A stretch of DNA of 64,000 nucleotides, taken from the NCBI GenBank assembly GCA_033557465.1, contig CM066031.1:1667060800-1667124799 (forward strand). The letters run 5' to 3'. A model generated the notes under the pieces. That model did not search any database and was not told the DNA's origin. It saw nothing but the letters and a program-made list of their open reading frames with translations. A program made the position numbers and the translations under genes. Shown here in pieces: positions 19,465 to 29,015 of this stretch; the stretch's first letter is position 1; every line of letters starts with the position of its first letter. Source of the stretch: Ichthyophis bannanicus (taxonomy: Eukaryota > Chordata > Amphibia > Gymnophiona > Ichthyophiidae).

Positions 19465-19601
19465 TTAACTGGTGAGAGGAGGCGGTTCCAGTCCTTATAT
19501 ACTGGTGACATCACAGGAGTGAAGTTTCTCAGTCTCCAAAGCTGCTGGAGTAGGTTGACAACCCAAAGATTCCGGGACTAGACTGGAGGGACGATCAGGA
19601 A
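19465..19601 (-). repeat. DIRS-1 right inverted terminal repeat with outer edge
   Basis: Positions 19465-19584 match 13572-13692 in reverse complement almost base for base. The outer edge GAGGGACGATCAGGAA (about 19586-19601) is found reversed in the internal complementary region. Beyond 19601 the sequence changes to CR1-type LINE DNA. Confidence 0.88.
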
Positions 19602-19639
19602 TTAGCTGCAATTAAACACACCTCCTCTAAGGTACAAAT

Positions 19640-20650
19640 TGAAGAAAATCCATCACTGCTCCCACAAAAGTATCAAACAGCCCAGGAACAAATGGATAAC
19701 CGTGGGCTGTGGTAGGTTGCAACCTGTAACACGGAGACACCCTCTCCATCAAGAGATATCCCTGCATAATGCCTTGTTTGCCTTGGGAAATGAGAGTGCC
19801 CAATTAGTGGAGACTGAAGTGCCCATAAATGAGATGGTTAATGCCCAATCTACTGATAATGCACCAAATATGAAGAAAAAAATCACAAAACAGGAAACTA
19901 CTACTATTTGAAGATTCCATCAGAGGCACCAACTTGGGAAAATAGTTCAAAGAACAGAAGATGGTCAAATGCCTCCCAGGCTCTTCAACCAGCAGGAATA
20001 CAAACCAAATTGTTGGCATACTTAGTGCAGAAAGTGAGCACTCCAAAATTGATGTACAAATTGATTGGTACAAATGACCTAGCTGGAAAGAGTGCCTCTA
20101 CAGTTTAAAGGGACTTCCAGATTCTGGGAGAGAAACTCAAACCCATTGCTATAGCATTCTCAGATGGAATGGCCTAGGCCCTAGTGGTTAAGACACAGTA
20201 CCTCAGGCTGGCGGGCAAGGGGTTCAAATCCCACCTGGAGACAGCAATCTCAGTCCAGAGGGAGTGGGGTTTCTAGTCCTATAGGCATGCCTTGGGCAAG
20301 TCACTTAACCCTCTGTTGCCTCAGATACACATAGATTGTGAGCCCTTTGGGGACAAGGGAATGTATCCAATACCTGTTTGTAGTGATTACATAATGTAAC
20401 TGCTTTGATTGAAGGATAAGGTGGTATAGAAAACTGGTTAAATAAATAAATACCTCTTCTTGGTAAGGAAAAAGAGAGTCTGCATTGCATAATCAACATG
20501 GCTCCAAACCTGATGCAAATAAGAAAGATTTAGATATATAGGTGACTGGGGAAATAGATGGAACAACAAGAGACTATACTGTGTTGATGGACTACATCTC
20601 TCTGTTGCAGGGAAAAGGATCCTAAGTGAAAAATTCAGGCATTTAAACTA
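19640..20650 (+). pseudogene. CR1 ORF1 remains with esterase-like motifs, split by a SINE
   Basis: Around 20050-20105 the frame reads LIGTNDLAGKSAST, matching the GTNDxA motif of the SGNH-esterase-like domain of CR1 ORF1. After the SINE, around 20585-20640, it reads DGLHLSVAGKRILSEKFRHLN, matching the D-x-x-H motif near the end of that domain. Stops and the SINE break the frame. The start of ORF1 is not identifiable. Confidence 0.65.
20164..20455 (+). mobile_element. tRNA-derived SINE, second copy
   Basis: Same family as 12263-12543: TGGCCTAGGCCCTAGTGG head, B box GGTTCAAATCC at 20221-20231, GGGGTTTCTAGTCC, CCTTGGGCAAGTCACTTAACCC, then a tail ATTGTGAGCCCTTTGGGGAC and AAATAAATAAATA. The tail is longer than in the first copy and resembles an L2 3' end, which would fit mobilisation by L2. 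No clean target duplication is visible. Confidence 0.82.
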
Positions 20651-20833
20651 GGGAAAGGGGGTGACAGATGAAGAAGAACAAGTTCAAGATGCCCCTCCCA
20701 GCAAAAACATAATTATATTGGAAACAAACACACTATCAACCCACACATCAATGCAAGTGGGAAGAGGCATATAGAACAAAATCCATGCAAAATACAGGCA
20801 AGCCAGTCAACAAATGCTGAAAAGCAATGAGCA

Positions 20834-23290
20834 CAAATGCTCGAAACCTAGCCAACAAAGTTCCTGACATGGAAGCCCTAATGGTGGAAATGGACTTGGA
20901 CATTGAGGTCATTACAGAAACATGGTTCAATGAGTCACATGAATGGGATATAGCATAGCTGGCTATAATTTATTTAGAAGAGATAGAGAAGGCAGAAAAG
21001 GAGGAGAAGTAGCCCTATATGTAAAAAGCAATATTAAAGCTGCTGAAATGCAGGGGATGTGGGGAAAAGAAGAAGCGCTGTGGATTTTGTTGGAAAGAGC
21101 AGATGGCACTGTCATCTATACTGGTGTAGTCTACAGGCCTCCAACTCAAACCGAAGAAATGGATAGAGACTTGATTATTGATATTGTAAAGGTAGCCATG
21201 AAGGAGGAAGTGATAATTTTGGGTGACTTTAATCTATGCAATGTGGATTGGGGTAGTCTTGCAAATCTGGAAAGAAGTAAAAAAAAAAATTGTGGATGCT
21301 TTCCAAAATGCATTGCTTAGACAAATAGTGATGGAACTGACCAGGGAAAGTTCGATGCTGGATTTCATACTCAACAACGGAGATAGCGTGTCGAATGTCT
21401 GGGTGAGTGCCCGTGTAAGCAGCAGTGATCATCACATGGTCTGGTTTGAGATAAAAATCAAGGCAGAGTCTAATTACAACAAACTCAGTGTTCTAGACTT
21501 CAAAAACACTCACTTCAGTAAAATGGCCAAGTGCCTGAAGGAGGAGTTGGCAGGGTGGGAGGAAGTGGAATTGCAGTGGGCTACACTAAAGGAGGCAATA
21601 AATACATATGTAAAAGAAAGTAAATAAAAATAAGAGGATAAGGAAACCAATTTGGTTCTCCAAAGAAGTGGCTGCACAAATAAAGACAAAAAAACACAGC
21701 TTTCACAAAATTCAGAAGTTCACAAACCGAGGAACACAGAAAAGAATACAGAATAAAGCTAAAAGAGACAAAAAGAGAAATATGGACAGCAAAATCCAAG
21801 GCAGAAGAAAAGATGGCTACAGATCTAAAGCGTGATGACAAAACCTTTTAAAGGTATATTCAGGAGAAGAGGAAGATCAGAGGCGGAATTGCAAGACTCA
21901 AAAATGCCGAGAACAGATTCGTGGAAAGTGACATTGAAAAGTCAAAAATGCTAAACAAATACTTCTGTTCTGTTTTTACTAAAGCAAATCCTGGAAAAGA
22001 ATCACCAGTGAATGACAAATATACAAATAGGAATGGAGTAGATACTACACCATTCACAGAAGATGATGTGTTTGAACAGCTTGCAAAACTGAAATGGACA
22101 AAGCATTGGGACTGGATGGGATACATCCCAGGATACTGAGAGAGCTCAGAGAGGTTCTTGCAGGGACTTTAAAGGATATTTTTAATAGATCCTTGGAGAC
22201 AGAAGAAGTTCCACAGAACTGGAGAAGGGCTGATGTGGAGCCTCTTCACAAAAGTGGTAATAGGGAAGAAGTGACAAACTATAGGCCAGTAAGCCTTACC
22301 TCGGCGATGGGAAAAGTAATGAAGATATTCTTGAAAGAGAATAGTGGACTTTCTTAAAACCAATAAGTTGCATGATCCGTGGCAACATGGTTTTACCAAA
22401 GGACGATTATGCCAGACAAATCTGATTGAGTTCTTTGACTGGCTGACCAGAGAACTAGATCAGGGGCATGCGATGGGTATGATCTACCTAGATTTCAGCA
22501 AAGCCTTTTATACCGTTCCTCATAGGAGGCTTATCAATAAATGGAACAGCCTGGGGATGAGTCCCAAAGTGGTGAACTGGATACAAAACTGGTTGACTGA
22601 CAGATGACAGAAGGTGATGGTAAACGGAACTCACTCGGAAGAAAGGAAGGTGATTAGTGGTGTGCCCCAGGGATAGGTCCTGGGACCAGCACTGTTCAAT
22701 GTATTTGTAAGTGATATTGCTGAAGGACTGAACAGAAAAGCTTGTCTTTTTGCAGATGACACGAAAATTTGCAACAGAGTGGACTCCCCTGAGGGAGTGG
22801 GTAACATGAGGAAAGATCTACAAAAGCTGGAAGAATGGGCTAATGTTTGGCAGTTAAGATTTAATGTGAAAAAGTGCAGTGTCATGCACTTGGGATGCAG
22901 AAATTGAAGGGAATTGTATGCGATAGGGAGCAAGTGGTTGGTGTGCATGGACCAGGAGAAGGACCTCGGAATGATTCTTTCTGAGAATCTCAAGGTAGCA
23001 AAACAATGTGACAAGATGGTGGCTAAAGCCAGAAGGATGCTGGGTTGCATACAGAGGAATTACTAGCAGAAAGGAGGAGGTACTAATGCCACTGTACAAG
23101 TCACTGGTGAGGCCTCACTTGGAATACTGTGTTCAGTTTTGGAGACCATATCTCACAAAGGATATAAAAAAACTGGAAACGGTTCAGAGGCAGGAGACCA
23201 AAATGATTTGGAACCTGGGCCAGAAAACATATGAGAAGAGACTTGAAGACCTAAATATGTATACGCTAGAGGAGAGGAGGGACAGGAGAA
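20834..23290 (+). pseudogene. CR1 ORF2: endonuclease and reverse transcriptase, many lesions
   Basis: Endonuclease motifs are readable: NARNLANKV, ITETWFNESH, LFRRDREGRKGGEVALYVK, VVYRPPTQ, VIILGDFNL and SSSDHHMV. Reverse transcriptase motifs follow in several frames: GLDGIHPRILREL, NWRRADVEPLHKSG, NYRPVSLTSAMGK, GFTKGRLCQTNLIEF, YLDFSKAF, GVPQG then a stop, VLGPALFN, and LFADDTKICN. The C-terminal part includes PLYKSLVRPHLEYCVQFW. At least six frameshifts or stops occur (for example near 20957, 21285, 22100, 22345, 22606 and 22674). Clearly dead and older than the other LINEs in the window. Confidence 0.85.
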
Positions 23291-24352
23291 GGCAGGCCTG
23301 CTGCACACGGCACCTTTCCCCGCCCCTCTCGGACCTCACCCTCCGGCTTCCCCAGCTTACTTTAAGCGCTGTGCTTCAGGCGTGCCCATGCCTAGCGGGT
23401 TTGTGCCTGAGGGTCTCGTCAGAGGGCCCTTTGGTGTGGCCCTTAGTAGTGGCCCAACAGTGCCCTGTATTGGAAACTAAAATTCTAAATATCCTTTGGC
23501 TCCCTCTGGCTAGCCTAGATACGATGCTGACACTGTTATATTGCAGACTGCGGGTCTAAGACTTGATGTTCATTGTTTAGAATTATTCAAAATCTTTCAG
23601 CCATGGTAAGGTGAATACAGTACTATATAGCTAAGAGTGAACATTGTATTGACTTCACAGATTTTGAACTGTATTTATCCTGTATTACTATTAAGCACCA
23701 CACTATGTATTTTGATGGGTACCATATAGAGCTACCTTAAAACACTGATTTGACATTGTAGTTAATTTACTGAGGTATAGTGATCTGACATTGCAGTTTT
23801 TACTGTATTTATCCTGCATAAGTATTAAGCATTACGATGTAAATTTTGTTAGGTACCATTTAATATTGTTTGGTACCGTTTCAGTTTTTCCTATTAATAC
23901 ATAAATGCCCACTACATTTTATATCCCTGGAGACCTGGTCACAAGCTAAAAGATACAAGTTGTTAAATAATATCAGAAACAGTTATAACATAAATATGGA
24001 GACCAGGAAACTACTATGAATAATCTTTAGCTTGACTGTTGTCTTCTTCATCATATTCAAGGGTCCCTCTCTCTCTTTAGCATCTTTTCAACATTACAGT
24101 ATACCGATTATTCACAGCCATGCCAGACATAAACTTACTATAGTTGATCCTAGGCCAATTAATGGACATAAGCAACCCAATAACACACTTATTTCTATTA
24201 CCCCCCCCCCCCCCCCCCATGTAACAATTCATGCAATTCATGTTGCAAACTCACAGACAACCCTAGGCCAGTGTACAAGGTCAGATGTCTGTATTTTTTA
24301 TGCTCGGAGTCCTGGACTACATAATTTAACTGTTACAATTTTTGTTGAGTAT
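23291..24352. other. Gene-free stretch with poly-C tract
   Basis: After an initial GC-rich 200 bases the region is AT-rich without coding signal. Two diverged segments (about 23665-23715 and 23805-23860) share GTATTTATCCTG-ATTA-TATTAAGCA. A run of about 19 C lies at 24200-24219. Nothing else recognised. Confidence 0.5.
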
Positions 24353-24696
24353 ATCCAATGACTGCAACGTTTTTATATCTTTATTATACAGCAAAGGAAT
24401 ATAAGTTGCACTCTCATTTCTTAAAGTAACCACCTGGCCAATGATCTGAAAGAGAGGACCTTCCCTTTTGGGGACTTTGGGGAGGGTGTCATCTTATTCC
24501 TTGATTCAGGCAATAGATTGCCTTATCCAATGACTGCAACATTTTTATATCTTTATTATACAGCAAAGGAATATAAGTTGCACTCTCATTTCTTAAAGTA
24601 ACCACCTGGCCAATGATCTGAAAGAGAGGACCTTCCCTTTTGGGGACTTTGGGGAGGGTGTCATCTTATTCCTTGATTCAGGCAATAGATTGCCTT
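24353..24696. repeat. Recent 172-bp tandem duplication
   Basis: Units 24353-24524 and 24525-24696 start ATCCAATGACTGCAAC and end AATAGATTGCCTT. I see a single difference (GCAACG versus GCAACA). Such identity implies a very recent duplication or an assembly duplication. Confidence 0.93.
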
Positions 24697-25683
24697 GAGC
24701 TGCCCCTAGGAGGGAAGAGGCACATGACTGAAGGTTTGCCTTGGGCATCAGATACTCTTGGGCCAGCCCTGAGAATCGAGGGGGATGGGGGGGGGGGGGG
24801 AGAAAGCTGGAACCACCTGGAAATCTGGAAAAATTACAAGGGAGGAAGAGCAAACTGTGCAAACCATTCTTACTCAGCTGCAAAAAGGGCTCCCGCGCGC
24901 TCATTCTCTTTACATCCACACTCCATCCCCAGTCACCACTTCCCAATGTCACTCCACCAGCCACTAGACCTTTGAGGGGGTGTCTGAGGTATTAGGTGAG
25001 CTATATGGTGCTTTTAAAATAGAGAGGAGCTGCCCTAAATGAACAGTTGGTATGGGTTTACATTCTACTATCTATTTTCCCAACATTTTGTGACAGAATG
25101 TCCAATAGTTTCCTAATGAAGTAAAAGATGCTGCCTGTATGGAAAACCACATAATTAGCAGGTTGTCCAAATGTAAGAAATATAACCAAACAGTTTTCTC
25201 AAGAATTTGGCTGCCAAAATGAGGATCAACAAATAAATTACAGGTGACTTATGTGAACTAATATGGCAATCATCTTATTTCATTCATAGCTGGTGAAAGA
25301 TTTAAAGACAGAGGGTGTGATGCTAGTTGGGCAATTTGGTTGATGCATGTCTGTGCTTCATAATTAGGACTTCTGATTTTAAGTTTTAACTGATACACAC
25401 TGATAAAACACCCTGATACAAAAAAAATAAAATAGGTGTTGGATAAACAGAAAAAATACCATTTCCCCAATACTTTTTCCCCTCTCCTGGCTTCTTTTAT
25501 ATCGTTCACTCGGTTTTTGTGTCTTTTTTGCATAAACGACTCCTAAGTGACATAAACGTGTATGTTTTATTCCACCATAAAAGGTATCCAGCAATGGTAC
25601 CGATGCATGAAAACACCGATAAACACAGATTTTTTTGTACTCTCAAAAGCACCCAATTAGCTGGGAAAAAACCCTAAATTTAC
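24697..25683. other. Gene-free stretch
   Basis: No coding or repeat structure recognised apart from a G-run of 13 or so at 24787-24800. The remainder is AT-rich. Confidence 0.5.
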
Positions 25684-26670
25684 AGGGCCCGATATAAAGC
25701 GCCAGCGGTTAATATTAAACCCGGATATTCAACGCCAGGGTCATATCTGACCCCGGCACTGAATATCTGGGACCGCCACATAGGCTGCTCGCTAACTGGG
25801 CAGGGTGATATTGAGCCACTGCCTGCTTACCAATACACGGCAAACGTTAGGCAGGATTACATGCAGCTGGCCTTCACCACGTAACGCTAACCAGGCAGTG
25901 GCGCAGCATCACTGCTGACCAGTTAGCGAGCGTCACCCGGAATGTCCTGAAGCTAAGCAGTTAGCATTGGGGCACCTAGAGCCAGCGGATATTCAGCAGC
26001 ACTAACCATTCACCTCGATTAATACGATTAGCAGCTCTGCTAACTGTGCTAAAGGCCTACAATCTATAAACACCTAGAAGATTACAGAAAGCTGTCAATC
26101 AGTTTTTTCCATGTCTTTAACTTCCACACCATCTGTATAATGGAGAGAGCGTGGTTTGTGCAGCTCCGCAATGTAATGTCAACCAAGTGAATTTACAGAT
26201 ATTCTCAGAAATATGAAATGCAGATCAATTATAGCTTGTACTGTACCGTCATTTAATATAAACTTCGGGCCCGATATTCTAAAAGTATTTATATGGTTTA
26301 CTGAGCTGTAGACCATGTAAATGCTGCTGAACGGGATATTGAATGGCTCTAACACAGTGCTGCTGAATATCCCCAACTAACACCACTACTGTATATGCCC
26401 CAATGCTAACCGCTTAGCATCGGGGCATGTTGTGAGCGGCGACAGTCACTAACTGGGTAGCAGCGGTATTGCAAAAGCTGGCCTAGTTTTACCCATGGGA
26501 GCGAATTGGGTAGCAGTGCAATATTGGTGTTGGAGGATGTGCGGTGACCCCAGATATTCAATGCCAGGGCCGCATATGACCCCAGCATTGAATATCTGGG
26601 GTTAGAGGTCAGCGGCGATGACTATGCGCCATAGCTGCGCATGGCCATCCCAACTGAATAACAGGCCCTT
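25684..26670. repeat. Two MITE-like foldback units with GGGCCCGATAT ends
   Basis: GGGCCCGATAT occurs at 25686 and 26268, and the reverse-complement-like CTGAATAACAGGCCC at 26655-26669. Each unit has an internal hairpin around a TGACCCC centre: in the second, arms CCCAGATATTCAATGC (26549-26564) and GCATTGAATATCTGGG (26585-26600) are perfect complements; in the first, GGATATTCAACGCC and CACTGAATATCTGGG (25732-25781). Both carry variants of GCTAACTGG and CTAACCGCTTAGC-T. There is no ORF. The family is likely non-autonomous DNA-type; superfamily not determined. Confidence 0.6.
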
Positions 26671-26889
26671 CATTAATGCATTTTTTTCTTTCGCATTGTT
26701 ATTTCTGCAGTTGAAGTTTTTTTTTAATTCTCATTTTTTGAAGACTCTTCTACATCAGGCACTACACCACATCTGTGCTTTATTTTTAAAATCCAGTGAC
26801 ATTAAAAGGCACATTTTAGATACTACGTATGTGGAGATCAAAATTGAGACATTGAGGTTGCAACATCCGCAATTTTCTGTGGAAAAGCA
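26671..26889. other. Gene-free spacer, nothing recognised
   Basis: AT-rich spacer between the MITE-like units and the DIRS scrap. No ORF or repeat recognised. Confidence 0.5.
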
Positions 26890-27463
26890 GGAAAAAGGTC
26901 CTCACAGATGAGTGACATTATCCGCAGGAGCCACATGCAGGAGTATGCCCAGCTCCTTCTGGAAGCTTTTGGAAGCTCCTGTGTGCATGCATTATCTCCT
27001 CCCTATGCGGCACCATTTTATCTCAGTGTTCTTTTTTCCGCAGAACTCCATGGATGCTTCATAGAACTGCTCTTCATCGGGTATTTATATTTCAAAAAAT
27101 AATTCGGGATTTTTTTTGCCGTTTCGGCTTTCTGCCTGCCTGCCTACCATCACAATATCCCTGTATTTTTTCCCTTAGGATTTTCAGTTGTTTAAAGTTT
27201 CCTTTCTTTTATGCAGTATCATTGCCCTCTTAGGCATTGGCACTTAGGCCACCTGTGTGTTTACTTTTTAAATAAAAATTGAGCTGTTTAATTTCGCTAG
27301 AGCTAATTTTATGGATGATATGTCACAAAAACTAGCCAGCGGGTTTAAAAAGTGTTCCAGGTACTTAAGAACAATATCCATAATGGACATTCACAATTGG
27401 TGTCTTCATTGCCTGGGTCCCAATCACAAGCACTCTTCTTTTAATTTGTTTTTGCAGGTAACA
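26890..27463 (+). mobile_element. 5' scrap of a plus-strand DIRS element
   Basis: From about 26897 the order CCTCACAGATGAGTGACATT, CAGGAG, CTTCTGGAAGCTTTTGGAAGCTCC and GTGTGCATGC follows the terminal repeat order of DIRS-2 to DIRS-4 with divergence. Near 27335-27440 the plus strand reads SGFKKCSRY, then NWCLHCLGPNHKH, matching the Cys/His finger at the start of DIRS gag (compare SGFKKCDWC and CLCCLG in DIRS-3). It stops where DIRS-2 begins, so DIRS-2 may have inserted here or a rearrangement joined them. The other side of this element is not in view. Confidence 0.6.
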
Positions 27464-27655
27464 AAAAGCGTAGTTACTCACCTGTAACAGGTGTTCTCTG
27501 GGGACAGCAGGAATCAGTCCTTACATATGGATGACGTCGGCACCAACGAATCCTTCACGGAAGCACCCCACCAGCTTTCAAAGAAAGCCTCTGGGAGATG
27601 CTACCATGCATGTGTGATCCCCTTCCCGCCCAAGGGTGCCATCTTGCTGTTAGAT
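27464..27655 (+). repeat. DIRS-2 left inverted terminal repeat with outer edge
   Basis: The outer edge AAGCGTAGTTACTCACCTGT is followed by AACAGGTGTTCTC and the shared part from GGAATCAGTCCTTACATATGG to AAGGGTGCCATCTT. The shared part is the reverse complement of the right repeat at about 38950-39095 with scattered differences. Confidence 0.88.
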
Positions 27656-27720
27656 GACATAGCTAAAAGACAGCAAAGAAAAGATGGTAAAGAAGCAACT
27701 CCAAGGGGAGGAGGGAGGGT

Positions 27721-27818
27721 TGTGAGGACTGATTCCTGCTGTCCCCGGAGAACACCTGTTACAGGTGAGTAACTATGCTTTCTCCGGGAACAAGCAGGAA
27801 GTCAGTCCTCACATATGG
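27721..27818. repeat. DIRS-2 internal complementary region
   Basis: The first half (TGAGGACTGATTCCTGCTGT to GAGTAACTATGCT) is the reverse complement of the left outer edge. The second half (TCTCCGGGAACAAGCAGGAA to CCTCACATATG) is the reverse complement of the right outer edge at 39065-39099. Confidence 0.88.
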
Positions 27819-27849
27819 GACTCACCAGCTACAGGCTACTGAAAACCCA

Positions 27850-29015
27850 TAGCGAAAAAACATGGTCTCCCTCAAGGGCAGCAGCTATTGAATCAGTGGC
27901 TACAGACTACAGTAGGACCCCATGTCCAATGAAAACCAGCACTCCGGTAGCCTGAACACAGAAGAGTCAGAGGGTAGGAGTTGCCTAAACCCCAAGAAGA
28001 TTACGGAGCACAGCCTGGCCGAAGGCACTGTCCCATCAGGACTCCCTTTTAAGACAGTAATGGGCTGCGAAGGTGTGGACTGAAGATCAGGTGGTGGCCC
28101 AGCAGATGTCCACCATCGGGTTGGAGCACAGGTTTGCCATTGAGGGCACCATGGCCCTGACACGGCGCACCATGAAATGGCCTTCCAGCGGAAGCCCCGC
28201 CTTCTCATAGGCGAGGGCAATACAGTCAGCCACCCAGGTAGATAATGTACGTTTGGTCACTGCCTCCCCAAGACAACTGGGGTCATATGAGATGAAAAGC
28301 TGAGCAGCTTTGCGGTGGCCCTGAGTATGTTGGATGTAGAAGGACAAGGCCCTCTTACAGTCCAGAGTGTGAAGGACTGTCTCATCCCTATTGGTGTGAG
28401 GTCGTAGAAAGAAGGCGGGAAGTACCACCTAATGGTTGAGGTGGAAGGACAATGCCACCTTCGGAAGGAATTTAAGTGTGTGCGGAGCACCACCCTGTTC
28501 TTGTAGACCCTGGTATATGGCGCCTCCACCACTAGGGCATGAAGCTCACTAACTCTGTGAGCTGAGGTGAGCATGACCAGGAATGCCATCTTCTACAAGA
28601 GGTATCATAGGTCCCAGGTATCCAAAGGCTCAAAGGCAGGTGAGCAAGCTGCCCCAATACAACATTGAGGTCCTACTCGGTCGCCGGAGGGTGAACTGGG
28701 GGCTCCGATAAGAGCAGACCCCTTGGGAATCAGGTCACCAGCAGCTGGACCGAGAGGGGTTTGCCATCCACCGGATGATGGTGCGCTGCCAGGGCACTGA
28801 AGTGCATCCTGACGGAGTTCAATTAAAGCCCGGACTGCGAGAAGTAGAGAAGGTACTGCAGCACCAGTCCCACCGGGCAAAAGAACGGGTCGGTCCCATG
28901 CTCTGCACACCACGTTGAAAACCTGCGCCATTTCAGAGCGTAAGCTTTCCTAGTGGAAGCCTTACAAGAGGCCAGCAGGATCTTCTCTACTTCACCTGAG
29001 AGGTTTAAAGGGGTA
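27850..29015 (-). pseudogene. DIRS-2 tyrosine recombinase, frame-broken and truncated
   Basis: Segments in several frames: EKILLASCKASTRKAYALKW and FSTWCAEHGTDPFF (N-terminal SAM-like part, 28823-29015); MAFLVMLTSAHRVSELHALV with the first catalytic Arg region (28500-28589); HTLDCKRALSFYIQHT, FISYDPSCLGEAVTKRTLSTW and the position of the H-x-x-R box (28087-28428). That box reads RRVR, so His is replaced by Arg. The final Tyr region is in a further frame near 28090. At least three frameshifts. The 5' part is cut by the CR1 insertion at 29016. Confidence 0.8.

Larger units (their letters stand above)
13526..19601 (-). mobile_element. DIRS-1: internally deleted DIRS element carrying an L2 insertion
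   Basis: The element has the DIRS hallmarks: inverted terminal repeats (13572-13692 and 19465-19584) and an internal complementary region (16686-16780) whose two halves match, in reverse complement, the two outer edges. Reading on the minus strand gives a gag-like ORF, then a gag-tyrosine recombinase fusion, then the internal complementary region. Reverse transcriptase, RNase H and the N-terminal half of the recombinase are missing. An L2 LINE occupies about 13859-16560, between the internal complementary region and the left terminal repeat. No target duplication is seen, as expected for DIRS. Confidence 0.88.
19602..23290 (+). mobile_element. CR1 LINE, decayed, 3' end missing
   Basis: ORF1-like and ORF2 remains lie in order on the plus strand. 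A SINE is inserted at 20164-20455 inside ORF1. Coding similarity stops at MYTLEERRDRR (about 23290), short of the usual CR1 C terminus and 3' end, where unrelated GC-richer DNA begins. Confidence 0.8.

Noticed and set aside
27467..27780. Repeated GTTACTCACCTGT/ACAGGTGAGTAAC segments as splice-donor-like signals of a host gene or a CRISPR-like array.
   Set aside because: They are the outer edges of DIRS terminal repeats and internal complementary regions, as shown by their reverse-complement pairing.
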